Source of the DNA: Thermohalobaculum sp039817245
Lineage (GTDB): Bacteria > Pseudomonadota > Alphaproteobacteria > Rhodobacterales > Rhodobacteraceae
Reading direction: 5' to 3'
Assembly: GCA_039817245.1 (NCBI GenBank)
Contig: JBCBWF010000088.1
Coordinates: 1-14,621 of the forward strand
DNA: 14,621 nt
Shown here one piece after another: positions 1 to 6,273 of this stretch. The position numbers and the translations under genes are program-made. The stretch's first letter is position 1, and every line of letters starts with the position of its first letter. The notes under the pieces were generated by a model that saw nothing but the letters and a program-made list of their open reading frames with translations, ran no database searches and was not told the DNA's origin.

Positions 1-492
1 ACCACGATCCACGACGTGACGAACACGCAGACCATGGTGGACCGGCCGGCGAAGGACCTGCGCCGTGCGCGCTCCGCGTTGAATTCGCTGATCCCCACCA
101 CCACCGGGTCCGCAACGGCCATCACGCTGATCTATCCCGAGCTGAAAGGGCGGCTGAACGGCCATGCGGTGCGCGTCCCGCTCCTCAACGCCTCGCTCAC
201 CGACTGCGTCTTCGAGATGACCCGTCCGACCACGGTCGAGGAGGTCAACGGGCTCTTCCGCCGCTGGTCCGAGGGGCCGCTTGCCGGCGTCCTCGGATAC
301 GAGGAGCGCCCGCTCGTCTCCGCCGATTTCGTGAACGATCCGCGCTCCGCCATCGTGGACGCGCCCTCGACAATGGTGGTCAACGGCACCCAGGTGAAGG
401 TCTATGCCTGGTACGACAACGAATGGGGCTACGCGTGGCGCCTGGCGGATGTGACGCGGATGATCGCCGAGCGGATGGGAGACCCGGCATGA
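1..492 (+). CDS. ArsJ-associated glyceraldehyde-3-phosphate dehydrogenase, 3' part only
   Basis: The C-terminal 163 residues of a type I GAPDH are visible in frame 1; the start and the NAD-binding half lie before the window. The fragment opens with TIHDVT, which carries the catalytic-domain His of the family's TIHAYT motif (residue 4 here). It continues with IPTTTGSATA (phosphate-binding region), RVPLLNAS and the C-terminal YDNEWGYAWR, all standard GAPDH landmarks. The catalytic Cys lies upstream and cannot be checked. The stop codon overlaps the arsJ start (ATGA, 489-492), so the two genes are translationally coupled. In known arsenate-resistance operons this GAPDH uses arsenate in place of phosphate to make 1-arseno-3-phosphoglycerate, which ArsJ exports. 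The assignment to the ArsJ-linked paralogue rather than the glycolytic enzyme rests on this coupling. The glycolytic role remains possible in addition. Confidence 0.93.
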   Translation, partial: TTIHDVTNTQTMVDRPAKDLRRARSALNSLIPTTTGSATAITLIYPELKGRLNGHAVRVPLLNASLTDCVFEMTRPTTVEEVNGLFRRWSEGPLAGVLGYEERPLVSADFVNDPRSAIVDAPSTMVVNGTQVKVYAWYDNEWGYAWRLADVTRMIAERMGDPA

Positions 493-1766
493 GCACTGCC
501 GCCCGGCCCGAGGGCCTCGCCGCCTACATCGCCGTCACCGCCGCCTACTGGGCCTTCATGCTCACCGATGGCGCGCTGCGCATGCTGGTGCTGCTGCATT
601 TTCACACGCTCGGCTTCTCGCCGGTGCAGCTCGCCTACCTGTTCCTGCTCTACGAATTCATGGGCGTGGTCACCAACCTCTCAGCGGGCTGGATCGCGGC
701 GCGCTTCGGGCTGACGGCGACGCTCTATGCGGGGCTGCTCCTGCAGATCGCGGCTTTGGGCGCCTTGGCGGTGCTCGACCCGGGCTGGGGCGTGGCCGCC
801 TCGGTGGCGTTCGTCATGGCGGTCCAGGGGCTCTCTGGCGTCGCCAAGGACCTTGCGAAGATGAGCTCCAAGAGTGCCGTCAAGCTGCTGGCACCGGCCG
901 AGGAGCGGGGCGCGCTCTTCCGCTGGGTGGCGGTGCTGACGGGCTCGAAGAACGCGGTGAAGGGCGTGGGCTTCCTGCTCGGCACGGTCCTGCTCGGCAC
1001 GATCGGCTTCGAGGGCGCGGTGGTCGCCATGGCGCTGGTGCTCGCCGTGATCCTGGCGGCGGTGGTGCTCTTCATGCCCGCGGGCCTGCCGCAGGGGCGC
1101 AAGGGCGCCAAGTTCAGCGAGGTTTTCTCGAAGGACCCCAACGTGAACCGCCTCTCCGCCGCGCGGCTCTTCCTCTTCGGGGCGCGTGACACCTGGTTCG
1201 TTGTCGGCATCCCGATCTATTTCTACAGCGTGCTCTCGGACGGAAGCGAGGCGGGCAACCGTGCCGCCTTCTTCCAGATCGGCGTGTTCATGGCCTTCTG
1301 GATCGTCGGCTACGGGGCCATCCAGGCGCTGGCACCCCGTCTTCTCGCCGCGCGCGACAAGGGGATCGCGGAGACGGTTGCCCTGGCGCAGTACTGGGTT
1401 GGCCTGCTGGCGACGATCCCGGCCGCGCTGGCCCTCGCGGTCTGGCTGGGCGGTGCCCCTGCGGATTGGCTGACGGCCGTGCTGGTAATCGGCCTCCTCG
1501 GGTTCGGGGCGGTCTTTGCCATCAACTCGGCGCTGCACTCCTACCTCATCCTGGCCTTCACGAGCGCCAGCCGCGTGACCATGGATGTGGGCTTCTACTA
1601 CATGTCCAACGCCGCGGGACGGCTCGTCGGCACGCTCCTCTCCGGGCTCAGCTACCAGTTCGGCGGGCTGACGCTCTGCCTCGCCACCGCCGCCCTCATG
1701 GCCGCTCTGAGCTGGGCCGCAGCCGCGCGGCTCTCACGATCGCCGGGACTGGCGGCGGCGGAGTAG
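489..1766 (+). CDS. arsJ: ArsJ organoarsenical efflux permease (MFS)
   Basis: A 425-residue inner-membrane transporter of the major facilitator superfamily, rich in hydrophobic segments from about residue 10 to the C-terminus. The N-terminal YIAVTAAYWAFMLTDGALRM and the central KMSSKSAVKLL (about residues 120-135) match what I know of ArsJ. ArsJ exports 1-arseno-3-phosphoglycerate, the unstable product made by the coupled GAPDH, and so confers resistance to arsenate rather than arsenite. The ATG at 489 was chosen over the longer open frame because it overlaps the GAPDH stop and has a good ribosome binding site, GGGAGA at 477-482, six bases upstream. The gene ends only 4 bases before the convergent regulator gene, leaving no room for a separate terminator. 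No arsR, arsC or arsB lies in the window; they could sit upstream. Confidence 0.93.
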   Translation: MSTAARPEGLAAYIAVTAAYWAFMLTDGALRMLVLLHFHTLGFSPVQLAYLFLLYEFMGVVTNLSAGWIAARFGLTATLYAGLLLQIAALGALAVLDPGWGVAASVAFVMAVQGLSGVAKDLAKMSSKSAVKLLAPAEERGALFRWVAVLTGSKNAVKGVGFLLGTVLLGTIGFEGAVVAMALVLAVILAAVVLFMPAGLPQGRKGAKFSEVFSKDPNVNRLSAARLFLFGARDTWFVVGIPIYFYSVLSDGSEAGNRAAFFQIGVFMAFWIVGYGAIQALAPRLLAARDKGIAETVALAQYWVGLLATIPAALALAVWLGGAPADWLTAVLVIGLLGFGAVFAINSALHSYLILAFTSASRVTMDVGFYYMSNAAGRLVGTLLSGLSYQFGGLTLCLATAALMAALSWAAAARLSRSPGLAAAE

Positions 1767-1770
1767 GGCG

Positions 1771-3075
1771 TCACGCGCTGGCGAGGCTGCCGACCAGGCG
1801 GTCGTACCGGCGCTCGCCGTTCAGGATCCCGTGCACCGGGTCGGCGCGCAGCCATTCGAGATAGCGCCAGCCACAGTCCGCCAGCGCTTCGAGCCGGTCG
1901 ATCGCTTTGCTGAGGGCGCCGGCATGGGCGAAGGCGACGATGTCGTAGAAGAACGGGCTGCCATCGCCCTCCGCGCCTTCGGGCTCCTGGCCGTCGATGC
2001 TGTCGATCAGCGCTCTCGCGGCGCGGGAGGCTGCGATGGCGCGGGGCTCGTGCGGTGCGCCGGCGAGCCAGGTCTCGAGCCGCGCGAGGCTCCGCCGTGC
2101 GAGCCAACCGGCGCGCTCGCGGTCGCCGAGCGCCAGGGCCGCGCGCGCGGCATTGTAGGCCGGGCGGTAGTCGTCCGGCGCGAGATCCGCCGCGCGCTCC
2201 CCGAGCACGACCGCCGCGCGATGCGCCCCGCAGCCGAAGAACACCTGCGCGGCGAGGTAGTGGGTCTCGAAATCGTCGGGCGCTGCGGCGAGGGCGCGTT
2301 CGAAGGCCCGCTCGCTCACCGTGATCCGTCCCATCGCGCCCGCGACGAAGCCGAGCGCACGGTTCGTGGCGGCAAGATCCGGGCGCAGCCGAACGGCGTG
2401 TTCCACCGCCTGGCTCGCAATGGTCATCCGCCGCATCCGTTCGCCCGCATGCAGCGCGGACAGTGTCATCAGAACGCCGGTTTCCGCGTGGATTGCGGCG
2501 TCCTGCGGTGCGGCCGCGCAGGCTTCGGCCGTCAGCGCCTCGATGGCCGGCGCCGCGAGGGTGCCGCGCCGCTTCGCCAGAAGGCGTGCCTCCGTGATCG
2601 CAATGCGCGCATCGAGCGAGGTCTCCTCCTCCGGCACGACAGGCCCCGAGATGGTGGGCATCGGGCAGGCCGGCTCGGCGGAGGCGTCGTAGAAGACCGG
2701 AGCGGTCAGCCGGTAGCCGGCCTTGGGCACGGTCTCGATCAGGCGCGTGCCGCCGCGCCGGTCGCCGAGCGCGCGGCGCAGCTCCGTGACGGCCTGCGTG
2801 AGGCTCTCATCGCCCACATGGGTGTCCGGCCAGACCGCATCCATCAGGTCGCCGCGGCTGACGACGGCGCCGCCGGCCGCTGCCAGGGCCTGCAGGAGCT
2901 GCATCGCGCGGGGCGAGAGGCGGCGGGTCACCTGCTCGTCCGAAACCTCGCGGGCCACGGGGTCGATGCGCCAGCGCCCGATGCGCACGAGCTGCGGCGC
3001 GGTCGCAGCCGGCACCACACCGGCGTCGGTGGAGGAGGGATCGTCGCAACAGCGACGGCGGATCGCATGGGCCAT
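1771..3075 (-). CDS. Winged-helix (OmpR/CadC-type) transcriptional regulator with TPR-like C-terminal region
   Basis: A 434-residue soluble regulator. Residues about 28-126 form a C-terminal-type response-regulator winged helix (Trans_reg_C): a GRWRIDP strand, the LSPRAMQLLQAL helix, a recognition helix around DESLTQAVTELRRALGD (89-105) and the wing ending in KAGYRLTAP. No receiver domain and no membrane span are present, so it is not a classical OmpR or a membrane-bound CadC. From about residue 145 on the protein is helical with TPR-like units (for example ATNRALGFVAGAMGR and ETHYLAAQVFFGCG), probably a protein- or ligand-sensing region. The ATG at 3075 was chosen because GGTGAG lies seven bases upstream. 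GTG codons at 3087 and 3186 are alternatives; the longest adds an unconserved-looking Arg-rich extension. It converges on arsJ, but nothing links it to arsenic. The target is unknown; self-regulation through the upstream repeats is possible. Confidence 0.8.
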   Translation of the reverse strand: MAHAIRRRCCDDPSSTDAGVVPAATAPQLVRIGRWRIDPVAREVSDEQVTRRLSPRAMQLLQALAAAGGAVVSRGDLMDAVWPDTHVGDESLTQAVTELRRALGDRRGGTRLIETVPKAGYRLTAPVFYDASAEPACPMPTISGPVVPEEETSLDARIAITEARLLAKRRGTLAAPAIEALTAEACAAAPQDAAIHAETGVLMTLSALHAGERMRRMTIASQAVEHAVRLRPDLAATNRALGFVAGAMGRITVSERAFERALAAAPDDFETHYLAAQVFFGCGAHRAAVVLGERAADLAPDDYRPAYNAARAALALGDRERAGWLARRSLARLETWLAGAPHEPRAIAASRAARALIDSIDGQEPEGAEGDGSPFFYDIVAFAHAGALSKAIDRLEALADCGWRYLEWLRADPVHGILNGERRYDRLVGSLASA

Positions 3076-3164
3076 GGCGGTGCTCACCGGTTGATTGAGT
3101 CGCGGAGCGGGCAATGCGCAGCTTCCGCATGCCCTTTCCGGTACCGACGAGTCACGCCTGCGTT

Positions 3165-3213
3165 TGTGACGATCTTGACAGATCACAGTTCCGTGTTCGC
3201 CCGTCCGTGTTCG
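3165..3213. promoter_or_regulatory. Candidate operator: tandem direct repeat and adjacent dyad upstream of the regulator gene
   Basis: The ten-base word TCCGTGTTCG occurs twice, at 3190-3199 and 3204-3213, with a 14-base period. Beside it is a dyad, TGTGA (3165-3169) to TCACA (3183-3187), with an inner GATCT/AGATC pair at 3171-3175 and 3180-3184. Both lie 90-140 bases upstream of the chosen regulator start, where a promoter would be expected. Winged-helix regulators of the OmpR group often bind tandem direct repeats, so autoregulation is a reasonable inference. If translation actually starts at the GTG at 3186, the dyad would overlap coding sequence. Confidence 0.35.
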
Positions 3214-3264
3214 TCCGGTGCACGCGTGCCGTTGCGGCAGGGGCGATCGTCGCCGTGGCCAGCC

Positions 3265-3501
3265 TCAGGGGATGATCCTGCGTGCGCATGGTACGCCCCG
3301 CGGCGCCTTTGGCGGCATGCGCAGCGAGGCGATGCCTGCCGGGCGACGGGGCAGGTTGAAGCGAGGACGCGCCGGAGAGGGGCCCGGCCCGGCAAAGCGC
3401 CGTTTTGGGACTTCGGGCGGGCTGGCCTGGCTCGGCGTCAGGATCTCCGGTGCCTTGCCGAAGAGATGGGCGAATGCGGAGGGGCGCGGTGTGTCCTTCA
3501 T
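3265..3501 (-). CDS. Small hypothetical protein, Pro/Arg-rich
   Basis: A 78-residue reading frame whose ATG overlaps the stop of the preceding small gene (ATGA at 3498-3501). This overlap is the main evidence that it is translated. The N-terminus (SAFAHLFGKAPEI) could form a short helix; the rest is rich in Pro, Arg and Ala with no membrane span or recognisable motif. I do not recognise a family. In DNA this GC-rich, frames like this also arise by chance, and the Pro/Arg-rich composition is what an unselected frame would give, so it may be spurious. About 190 bases separate it from the regulator start downstream. Confidence 0.4.
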   Translation of the reverse strand: MKDTPRPSAFAHLFGKAPEILTPSQASPPEVPKRRFAGPGPSPARPRFNLPRRPAGIASLRMPPKAPRGVPCARRIIP

Positions 3502-3860
3502 GGCTTGCTCCGCTCCCCGCTCTTGTCCGCATCCGTCTCGGGCGCCGACGATTTGGCATCCGGATCGGGCGCCTCCTGCTCCTTGCCATCGGCAGCCGGT
3601 GCGGCGAGGTCGATCTCGAGCCGCTCTCCGAGGCCGCTGATGCGGGTCGTCATCCGGGCCTCTACCGGGCCGCGCGGTGTCGCGATCCGCGCGCTGCGGG
3701 TCACGTTGCCGTCGCGCTCGCGCCGGGGCTCGGTACCGCCATCCCCGCCGGAACCGGCGCCGAAGGCGCGCCCCAGCTCGTCGAAGAGCGCGCCGAGGCG
3801 GCGCTCCATCTCCGCCAGCGCATCGAGCCCCTTCGGCCCGTCCCCCCGCTTCCGTGTCAT
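3498..3860 (-). CDS. Small hypothetical acidic protein
   Basis: A 120-residue soluble protein of unknown function. Residues about 10-35 (GLDALAEMERRLGALFDELG) look like an amphipathic helix. A Gly-rich linker follows, then a probable beta-rich segment (TRSARIATPRGPVEARMTTR, about 53-72), and residues 86-120 form a charged, Pro/Glu/Asp-rich tail that is probably disordered. The start is well supported: GGGGAGG at 3868-3874 lies seven bases before the ATG. The layout (short helix, 'TPRGPVE' strand, acidic tail) faintly recalls small GvpH/Hsp20-like accessory proteins, but no gas-vesicle genes are present and I would not assign it. It starts 63 bases after the MaoC gene stop with no clear terminator between, so it may be transcribed with the GST-SDR-MaoC operon. 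Its stop is coupled to the next small gene. Confidence 0.6.
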   Translation of the reverse strand: MTRKRGDGPKGLDALAEMERRLGALFDELGRAFGAGSGGDGGTEPRRERDGNVTRSARIATPRGPVEARMTTRISGLGERLEIDLAAPAADGKEQEAPDPDAKSSAPETDADKSGERSKP

Positions 3861-3923
3861 CCCATCGCCTCCCCGCCGGTGCGGCCCCGGCGCCGCGTTG
3901 CGAGAAAGGCTAGGGCTCCATGG

Positions 3924-4391
3924 TTAGCGTGCCGTGAAGGCGTCAGCGATCGCCAGCGTGATGCAGCGCGCCGCGCAGGCCGGCCGCTCCGCCCCCTCGC
4001 GCTCCAGCACCGCGTCGAGCGCCAGTCGCCGCCCCTCCGCCACTGCTTCGCAGGCCGCGAGCGTCAGCGCCAGCCGCAGCCGGCTGCCCGCCGGCACCGG
4101 CGCCGGGAAGCGGACACGGTCGAGCCCGTAATTTATGCGCCGCCCCGCATCGCGGATCTCCAGGATCTCCGCCGTCAGCCGCGGGATCAGCGAGAGCGTG
4201 AGGTAGCCATGGGCGATCGTCCCGCCGATCTCGCGCTCCGCGCGCGCGCGATCCACGTGGATCCACTGATGATCCCCCGTCGCCGCGGCAAAGCTGTCGA
4301 TCATCGGCTGATCGACGGTGACCCAGCCGGAGTGCCCCAGCAGGGTGCCGACCAGCCCGTCGAGCTCGGCGAGGCGATGGTGATGGGGCAT
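3924..4391 (-). CDS. MaoC-type hotdog-fold (R)-enoyl-CoA hydratase-like protein
   Basis: A 155-residue single-hotdog MaoC protein. The hydratase-2 signature is clear: ATGDHQWIHVDRARA carries the catalytic Asp40 and His45, followed by GGTIAHGYLTLSL, which lines the acyl-CoA site. The family hydrates trans-2-enoyl-CoA to (R)-3-hydroxyacyl-CoA, and many members act on unusual acyl or polyketide-like thioesters. The length fits a stand-alone (R)-hydratase. The ATG at 4391 lies two bases after the SDR stop and has GAGG eight bases upstream; an overlapping GTG at 4397 is less likely because that GAGG would be too close. It is the third gene of the GST-SDR-MaoC operon. An SDR next to a MaoC hydratase suggests sequential reduction or oxidation and hydration or dehydration of one acyl substrate. 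The substrate cannot be read from the sequence. Confidence 0.88.
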   Translation of the reverse strand: MPHHHRLAELDGLVGTLLGHSGWVTVDQPMIDSFAAATGDHQWIHVDRARAEREIGGTIAHGYLTLSLIPRLTAEILEIRDAGRRINYGLDRVRFPAPVPAGSRLRLALTLAACEAVAEGRRLALDAVLEREGAERPACAARCITLAIADAFTAR

Positions 4392-4393
4392 GC

Positions 4394-5155
4394 TCACATC
4401 CTCACGCTGAGCCCGCCGTCCACGACGAGCACATGGCCGGTGATGTAGGAGGCCGCCGGCGAGGCGAGGAACACGGCCGCGCCCGCCACCTCCTCCGGCC
4501 GGCCCCAGCGCGGGATGGCGGCGCGCGTCTCGAGCACTGCGAGAACGGCGGCATCCTCGATCAGCGCCGCATTCGCCTCCGTCGCCATGAAGCCCGGCGC
4601 GATGGCGTTGACCCGGATCGCAGGGCCGAATTCCACCGCATGGCTGCGCGTGAGCGCTTCGAGCGCGCCCTTCGCCAGCGTGTATCCCGCATCGCCCGGA
4701 CGGGCCCGGGGGCCGGCGATCGAGGTGATGTTCACCACCGCGCCGCCGGTCGCGGCCATGCCCGGCGCGGCGTGACGGGTCAGGCTGTAGGCCGCCAACG
4801 CGTTGACGGCGACGAGGGACGCGACATCCGCGGTCGGCAGGTCCGCGGTGGCACGGCGGTCTCGCGCGGTTGCGTTGTTGACGAGGATATCGGGCGCATC
4901 CGGCGCTGCGGCGAACCAGCGCGCGACCGCGGCCTCGTCGGTCACGTCGAAGGGGGCGGGCGCGGCATGCAGGCCCTCCGCCGTGAGCGCGCCTGCCGCG
5001 TCCCCGCACCGCTCCGCCGTTCGCCCGTTGACCCAGACCGTTGCGCCGGCCTCGGCCATGGCCCGCGCCATGGCGAGGCCGAGGCCACGCGTCGCGCCGG
5101 TGACGAGCGCCCGCCGCCCTGCGAGCGAGAAGGGATCCGTTGCGCCCGCCGCCAC
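4394..5155 (-). CDS. Short-chain dehydrogenase/reductase (classical SDR)
   Basis: A 253-residue classical SDR, the typical length. It shows the Rossmann TGATRGLG motif (residues 19-26), NNA at 93-95 and the full catalytic tetrad Asn118, Ser145, Tyr158 and Lys162 (Y-T-L-A-K). The late NAIAPGFMATE and ITGHVLVVDGG motifs follow. Arg45 in VNGR after the second beta strand suggests NADP(H) preference. Overall it resembles the gluconate 5-dehydrogenase / 3-oxoacyl reductase branch, but the substrate is unknown. I chose the GTG at 5155, four bases after the GST stop. It has no good ribosome binding site, so translation probably depends on coupling. A GTG at 5209 would add 18 residues overlapping the GST gene. 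NNAT replaces the usual NNAG, a tolerated variation. The stop lies two bases before the MaoC ATG. Confidence 0.9.
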   Translation of the reverse strand: MAAGATDPFSLAGRRALVTGATRGLGLAMARAMAEAGATVWVNGRTAERCGDAAGALTAEGLHAAPAPFDVTDEAAVARWFAAAPDAPDILVNNATARDRRATADLPTADVASLVAVNALAAYSLTRHAAPGMAATGGAVVNITSIAGPRARPGDAGYTLAKGALEALTRSHAVEFGPAIRVNAIAPGFMATEANAALIEDAAVLAVLETRAAIPRWGRPEEVAGAAVFLASPAASYITGHVLVVDGGLSVRM

Positions 5156-5159
5156 GCGC

Positions 5160-6101
5160 TCAGCCGTCGAGCACGTCCACGCGGTAGCCCGCGCGCGGGA
5201 AATGGACACAGACCCGCCCCGCCTCGGCGCTCTCGCGCACCAGGCTCACCCGGTCGCGATCCGCATGGCGCAGGACGCCCTCGGTCGGCTGCTCACCGCC
5301 GTCCAGATCCGGATTGACGCGGATCGTCATGCCGGGGCGGAGGCCCTGCGGATCCTTCGGATCGGCGCCCTCGGGGCCGGCGGGCTCCGCTGCGGCCGCT
5401 ATCGCAATCGCGTCCTCGCCGCTCAGCTCCGCTCCCTGCGCGCCATGGCCGATGCCGGCCATCCGCGTCTCCCAGGCTGCGAGCGCTTCGAACTCCGAGA
5501 TGAGCGAAGGCCCGCCCTCCCAGCGCCCGCGCACGAACCAGACGACATGCCAGACCAGCGCATCCGCCAGCCCCGGAGCGGTCCCGGTCAGACATGTCCG
5601 CCCGTCCGCCAGCATCGCATCGAAGGTGGCGAGCGCGCTGCGCATCTGGGCGGCCAGATGCGGCAGGTCCGAGCGCGCTTCGCGCAGCCGCTCGGCCCAG
5701 TCCGGCCCGAGATAGAGGCGGCCACGATCCGCCGCGAAGTCCGCCGGAAGCGCATCTCCCTGGCCCGCGAGCACGAGCTTCACGGCCAGGGTGAAGAGCG
5801 CGCCATCCGTCCAGCGCGCGAGCGTTTCGGCGAAGGGACGCGTGCCGCCGGGAAAGAAACCCGGCTCCGGCTGGCGCCGCTCGATCTCGGCAAGAATGCC
5901 GAGGCTGTCGCAGTAGATGTCCGCGCCGATCTGCATGACCGGCGTGCGCCGGTATCCGCCCGTCAGCGCGGTGAGCAGCGGCTTCGGCGGCAGGCGCGGG
6001 ATCTCGATCGACCGCCAGGCGAGCCCCTTGATGCCGAAGGCGTTACGCACCTTCTCGGCCACCGGCGATTGCGGATAGTTGTGGAGGAGGATCTCGGTCA
6101 A
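5160..6101 (-). CDS. Glutathione S-transferase family protein with C-terminal extension
   Basis: A 313-residue cytosolic-type GST, about 100 residues longer than standard GSTs. Residues 1-80 form the thioredoxin-like domain: LLHNYPQSPVAEKVR with Ser12-Pro13 at the catalytic loop, cis-Pro54 in RRTPVM, and Asp65-Ser66 contacting the glutathione gamma-Glu. A helical domain follows to about residue 230. Residues about 240-313 are an added region with an Ala-rich linker and a predicted beta-rich module (LRPGMTIRVNPD ... CVHFPRAGYRVDVLD) of unknown role. The start is a TTG at 6101, chosen because GAAGGA lies six bases upstream; no ATG fits. It is the first gene of the GST-SDR-MaoC operon, transcribed away from the hydrolase gene. 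It could conjugate, reduce or isomerise an electrophilic intermediate; which of these is not visible. Confidence 0.85.
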   Translation of the reverse strand: MTEILLHNYPQSPVAEKVRNAFGIKGLAWRSIEIPRLPPKPLLTALTGGYRRTPVMQIGADIYCDSLGILAEIERRQPEPGFFPGGTRPFAETLARWTDGALFTLAVKLVLAGQGDALPADFAADRGRLYLGPDWAERLREARSDLPHLAAQMRSALATFDAMLADGRTCLTGTAPGLADALVWHVVWFVRGRWEGGPSLISEFEALAAWETRMAGIGHGAQGAELSGEDAIAIAAAAEPAGPEGADPKDPQGLRPGMTIRVNPDLDGGEQPTEGVLRHADRDRVSLVRESAEAGRVCVHFPRAGYRVDVLDG

Positions 6102-6120
6102 AACGGTTCCTTCAGAGATG

Positions 6121-6219
6121 GCGTTGCACGATGACGTGGGTGGGGGCGCGCCGCAAGGCGCCAGCACGCAACGCTCGCGCATCCGTGCAGTCCGTCGCGA
6201 ACCCGCGTGATTGCACGCG
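6121..6219. promoter_or_regulatory. Divergent intergenic control region with inverted repeats
   Basis: The 172 bases between the GST and hydrolase starts must hold promoters for both directions. Two dyads stand out. GCGTTGC at 6121-6127 pairs with GCAACGC at 6168-6174, far apart and flanking a GC-rich core. CGCGTG-ATTG-CACGCG at 6204-6219 is a compact 6-bp-arm palindrome 54 bases before the hydrolase ATG, operator-like in size. I could not pick convincing -35/-10 boxes in this GC-rich stretch. In DNA of this composition short dyads are common, so these are candidates only. Confidence 0.3.
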
Positions 6220-6273
6220 CCGCCCGGATCGCCCAGCCTCTCGCCTGAGTTTCCCGAGGGCGGAGGGCCGGCG

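Noticed and set aside
3175..3180. TTGACA on the plus strand as a promoter for a plus-strand gene
   Set aside because: No plus-strand gene follows before 6274 and there is no matching -10 box; it is better seen as part of the dyad upstream of the minus-strand regulator.
3498..3860. Assigning the small acidic protein to gas-vesicle GvpH
   Set aside because: Only a loose resemblance in layout; no gvpA or other gas-vesicle gene is nearby and the sequence is short and low-complexity at its end.
1831..3927. A 698-codon plus-strand open frame opposite the regulator and the small genes
   Set aside because: It spans several minus-strand genes and intergenic DNA, is Arg/Gly-rich with no domain, and is explained by GC-rich codon bias on the other strand.
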